This document shows, one piece after another, positions 62,863-64,000 of a DNA stretch of 64,000 bases. Source of the stretch: Kocuria sp. Its GTDB lineage: Bacteria > Actinomycetota > Actinomycetes > Actinomycetales > Micrococcaceae. Below the pieces are notes generated by a model that ran no database searches, had not been told where the DNA came from, and worked only from the letters and a program-made list of their open reading frames with translations. The stretch spans positions 10,888 to 74,887 of the forward strand of contig NZ_JAUMTZ010000010.1 in the NCBI RefSeq assembly GCF_030530945.1. Reading direction: 5' to 3'. The translations under genes were made by a program, and so were the position numbers. Position 1 is the stretch's first letter, and the number at the start of each line of letters is the position of its first letter.

Positions 62863-64000
62863 TCAGAACGGGGAGATGCAGTACGGGTCCGTGGGAGTGG
62901 TCATCAGCGCCTGGACGTCCCGGAGGGCGGCTTCGTCCCGCACCCGCAGCAGACCGGCGTCGTGCAGCGTGGAGGCCTTCACCGCGCCGAGGTACAGCGA
63001 GCCGAGGGAGTCCACGTTCAGCGCCACGTCCGCGCCGTCGGGCAGCTCGACCGCGGGCAGGGACTTGCCGGCCCGGTCGTCGTCGGTGCGGGGCCGGTCC
63101 CCCACGCGCTGGACCTCGACCCGCTCGCCGGTGGTGTCGAGGGTGTAGATCCCGTCCGCGAAGCCCATGGAGTCCACGACGGACAGCGTGATCCGGCGGT
63201 GGGCGGTGTAGTGCCGGGCGGTGAGCGCGGCCACCGGGTCCAGGACCCGCAGCCACACCCGCTCGTAGCGCCGCTGCACGGTGTAGGCGGACATGTCCAC
63301 CATGCCCCACATCAACGGGTCCTCGATGGGGGCGCTCCTGTAGCGCACCTCCGTGACGAGGTCCAGGTTGCACAGGTACTCCCACAGGGCGATCCGCGCC
63401 TGCGGGCTCGGGGCCACGAGGTCCGCGACCTCCAGGGTGCCCTCGAAGCCCTGGGTGGGGACGAACTTGTAGCTGACGTAGCCGTCCGGGCGCCCCTGCT
63501 CGTCGTAGTGCACGGCGGTGCGGATGTCGCGCTCCGGCTCGCCGCGGTGCCAGTTCCAGTGTCCGGAGACAAGGTCCCACCACTTGACGGTGCGCGTGAG
63601 CGATCCCGCGGTGACGCGGTGGAAGCGGGCGAAGATCTCCGGCGCGAGCCGACCCACGGCGTCGTTGTCGGCCATCTCCACGGACCCCACGGTGGGGGCC
63701 TTCAGCTGCAGGCGGGTGTGGGCGTCCACCGTGACCTCGGCGTTGAAGGTGGCGGCGCCGAACCCGAAGCGACCGTAGATGGTGGCCTCGGAGGCCGTCA
63801 GCGCCGCGAGGGGGAATCCCGCACTGTGCGCCTCGGTGAGGTCCTCGGTCATCAGCCGCCGCAGCAGCCCGCGACGGGCGTGCGTGGGGCGCACTGTGAC
63901 CTCCGAGATCAGCCACGCGGGAACACTGCGCCCCTCGCCCAGGGTCAGCTCGGAGTCCCACGAGCAGAACGTGGCCACGGGCCGTTCGGCGCCCAGCGCG
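62863..64000 (-). CDS. Eis-like GNAT N-acetyltransferase (5' end cut by window)
   Basis: At least 378 residues of a GNAT protein with the Eis architecture: an N-terminal GNAT domain with the acetyl-CoA loop VRPTHARRGLLRRLM (V-x-P-x2-R-x2-G type), then the Eis second GNAT-like region (EATIYGRFGFGAATF) and an SCP2-like C-terminal domain ending DPYCISPF; the C-terminal carboxylate is part of the active site in Eis. The start lies beyond 64000, since conserved residues continue to the edge. Eis proteins acetylate aminoglycosides and other amines; the substrate here is unknown. Confidence 0.88.
   Translation of the reverse strand, partial: ALGAERPVATFCSWDSELTLGEGRSVPAWLISEVTVRPTHARRGLLRRLMTEDLTEAHSAGFPLAALTASEATIYGRFGFGAATFNAEVTVDAHTRLQLKAPTVGSVEMADNDAVGRLAPEIFARFHRVTAGSLTRTVKWWDLVSGHWNWHRGEPERDIRTAVHYDEQGRPDGYVSYKFVPTQGFEGTLEVADLVAPSPQARIALWEYLCNLDLVTEVRYRSAPIEDPLMWGMVDMSAYTVQRRYERVWLRVLDPVAALTARHYTAHRRITLSVVDSMGFADGIYTLDTTGERVEVQRVGDRPRTDDDRAGKSLPAVELPDGADVALNVDSLGSLYLGAVKASTLHDAGLLRVRDEAALRDVQALMTTPTDPYCISPF

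Overview
The window is about 72% GC, densely packed, and rich in GTG starts and stop/start overlaps of the GTGA/ATGA type. Gene content and order point to an actinobacterium of the Micrococcaceae, most like Kocuria; this placement is inferred from gene content and remembered synteny, not from a database search. The order sufR-sufB-sufD-sufC-sufT, an ABC pair, ctaA, ctaB, tkt-tal-zwf-opcA-pgl, secG, tpiA-pgk-gap, whiA-yvcK-rapZ-uvrC, then uvrA, uvrB-coaE and rpsA, follows the long actinobacterial core block also known in mycobacteria. There is no insertion sequence, prophage, integrase or CRISPR array.

Layout. 0-6 kb: an rRNA/tRNA methyltransferase of the SpoU type, a TauE/SafE permease, an ABC ATPase, serB and an MMPL exporter, all on the minus strand. 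6.2-8.1 kb: tRNA-Leu(GAG) with a strong hairpin terminator, then an SDR enzyme and fabG. 8.2-11.2 kb: a DUF3099 membrane protein that seems to use an AUC start, a small cysteine/histidine protein overlapping a SURF1 gene, and a zinc alcohol dehydrogenase. 11.4-16.2 kb: an ABC-F protein, the complete biotin ECF transporter bioY-bioM-bioN and a zinc metallopeptidase. 16.3-21.1 kb: the SUF iron-sulfur operon under sufR, lacking sufS and sufU at this locus. 21.4-26.4 kb: an ABC exporter pair and heme A / heme O synthesis. 26.7-35.1 kb: the oxidative and non-oxidative pentose phosphate operon. 35.2-38.8 kb: secG and lower glycolysis. 39-44.9 kb: whiA, yvcK, rapZ, uvrC and an acyltransferase. 45-50.5 kb: a HAD phosphatase, uvrA, a metallo-beta-lactamase-fold hydrolase and a BASS transporter. 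50.5-54.4 kb: a large DUF3516-type helicase and a SatD-like/membrane-protein pair. 54.5-57.3 kb: two tandem TerC genes, one behind a manganese riboswitch. 57.4-64 kb: uvrB, coaE, a YigZ protein, rpsA and an Eis-like acetyltransferase cut by the window edge.

Three signals stand out. First, a yybP-ykoY type (Mn2+) riboswitch precedes the downstream terC gene, and its 3' P1 strand can pair either within the aptamer or with the ribosome binding site. Second, at least eleven genes carry a TANNNT hexamer exactly 6 or 7 bases before the start codon and no Shine-Dalgarno sequence, the signature of leaderless mRNAs. Third, the DUF3099 reading frame has no ATG/GTG/TTG in the right place, but an ATC lies 9 bases after a GAAGGA ribosome binding site.

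The genes are mostly housekeeping: cofactor supply for respiration (heme A and O, SURF1, Fe-S clusters, biotin), central carbon flux, nucleotide excision repair and cell-wall or division control (whiA-yvcK-rapZ). No gene-free stretch exceeds 300 bases; the longest are 26414-26711 (ctaB/tkt divergent promoters) and 21122-21417 (sufR/ABC divergent promoters).
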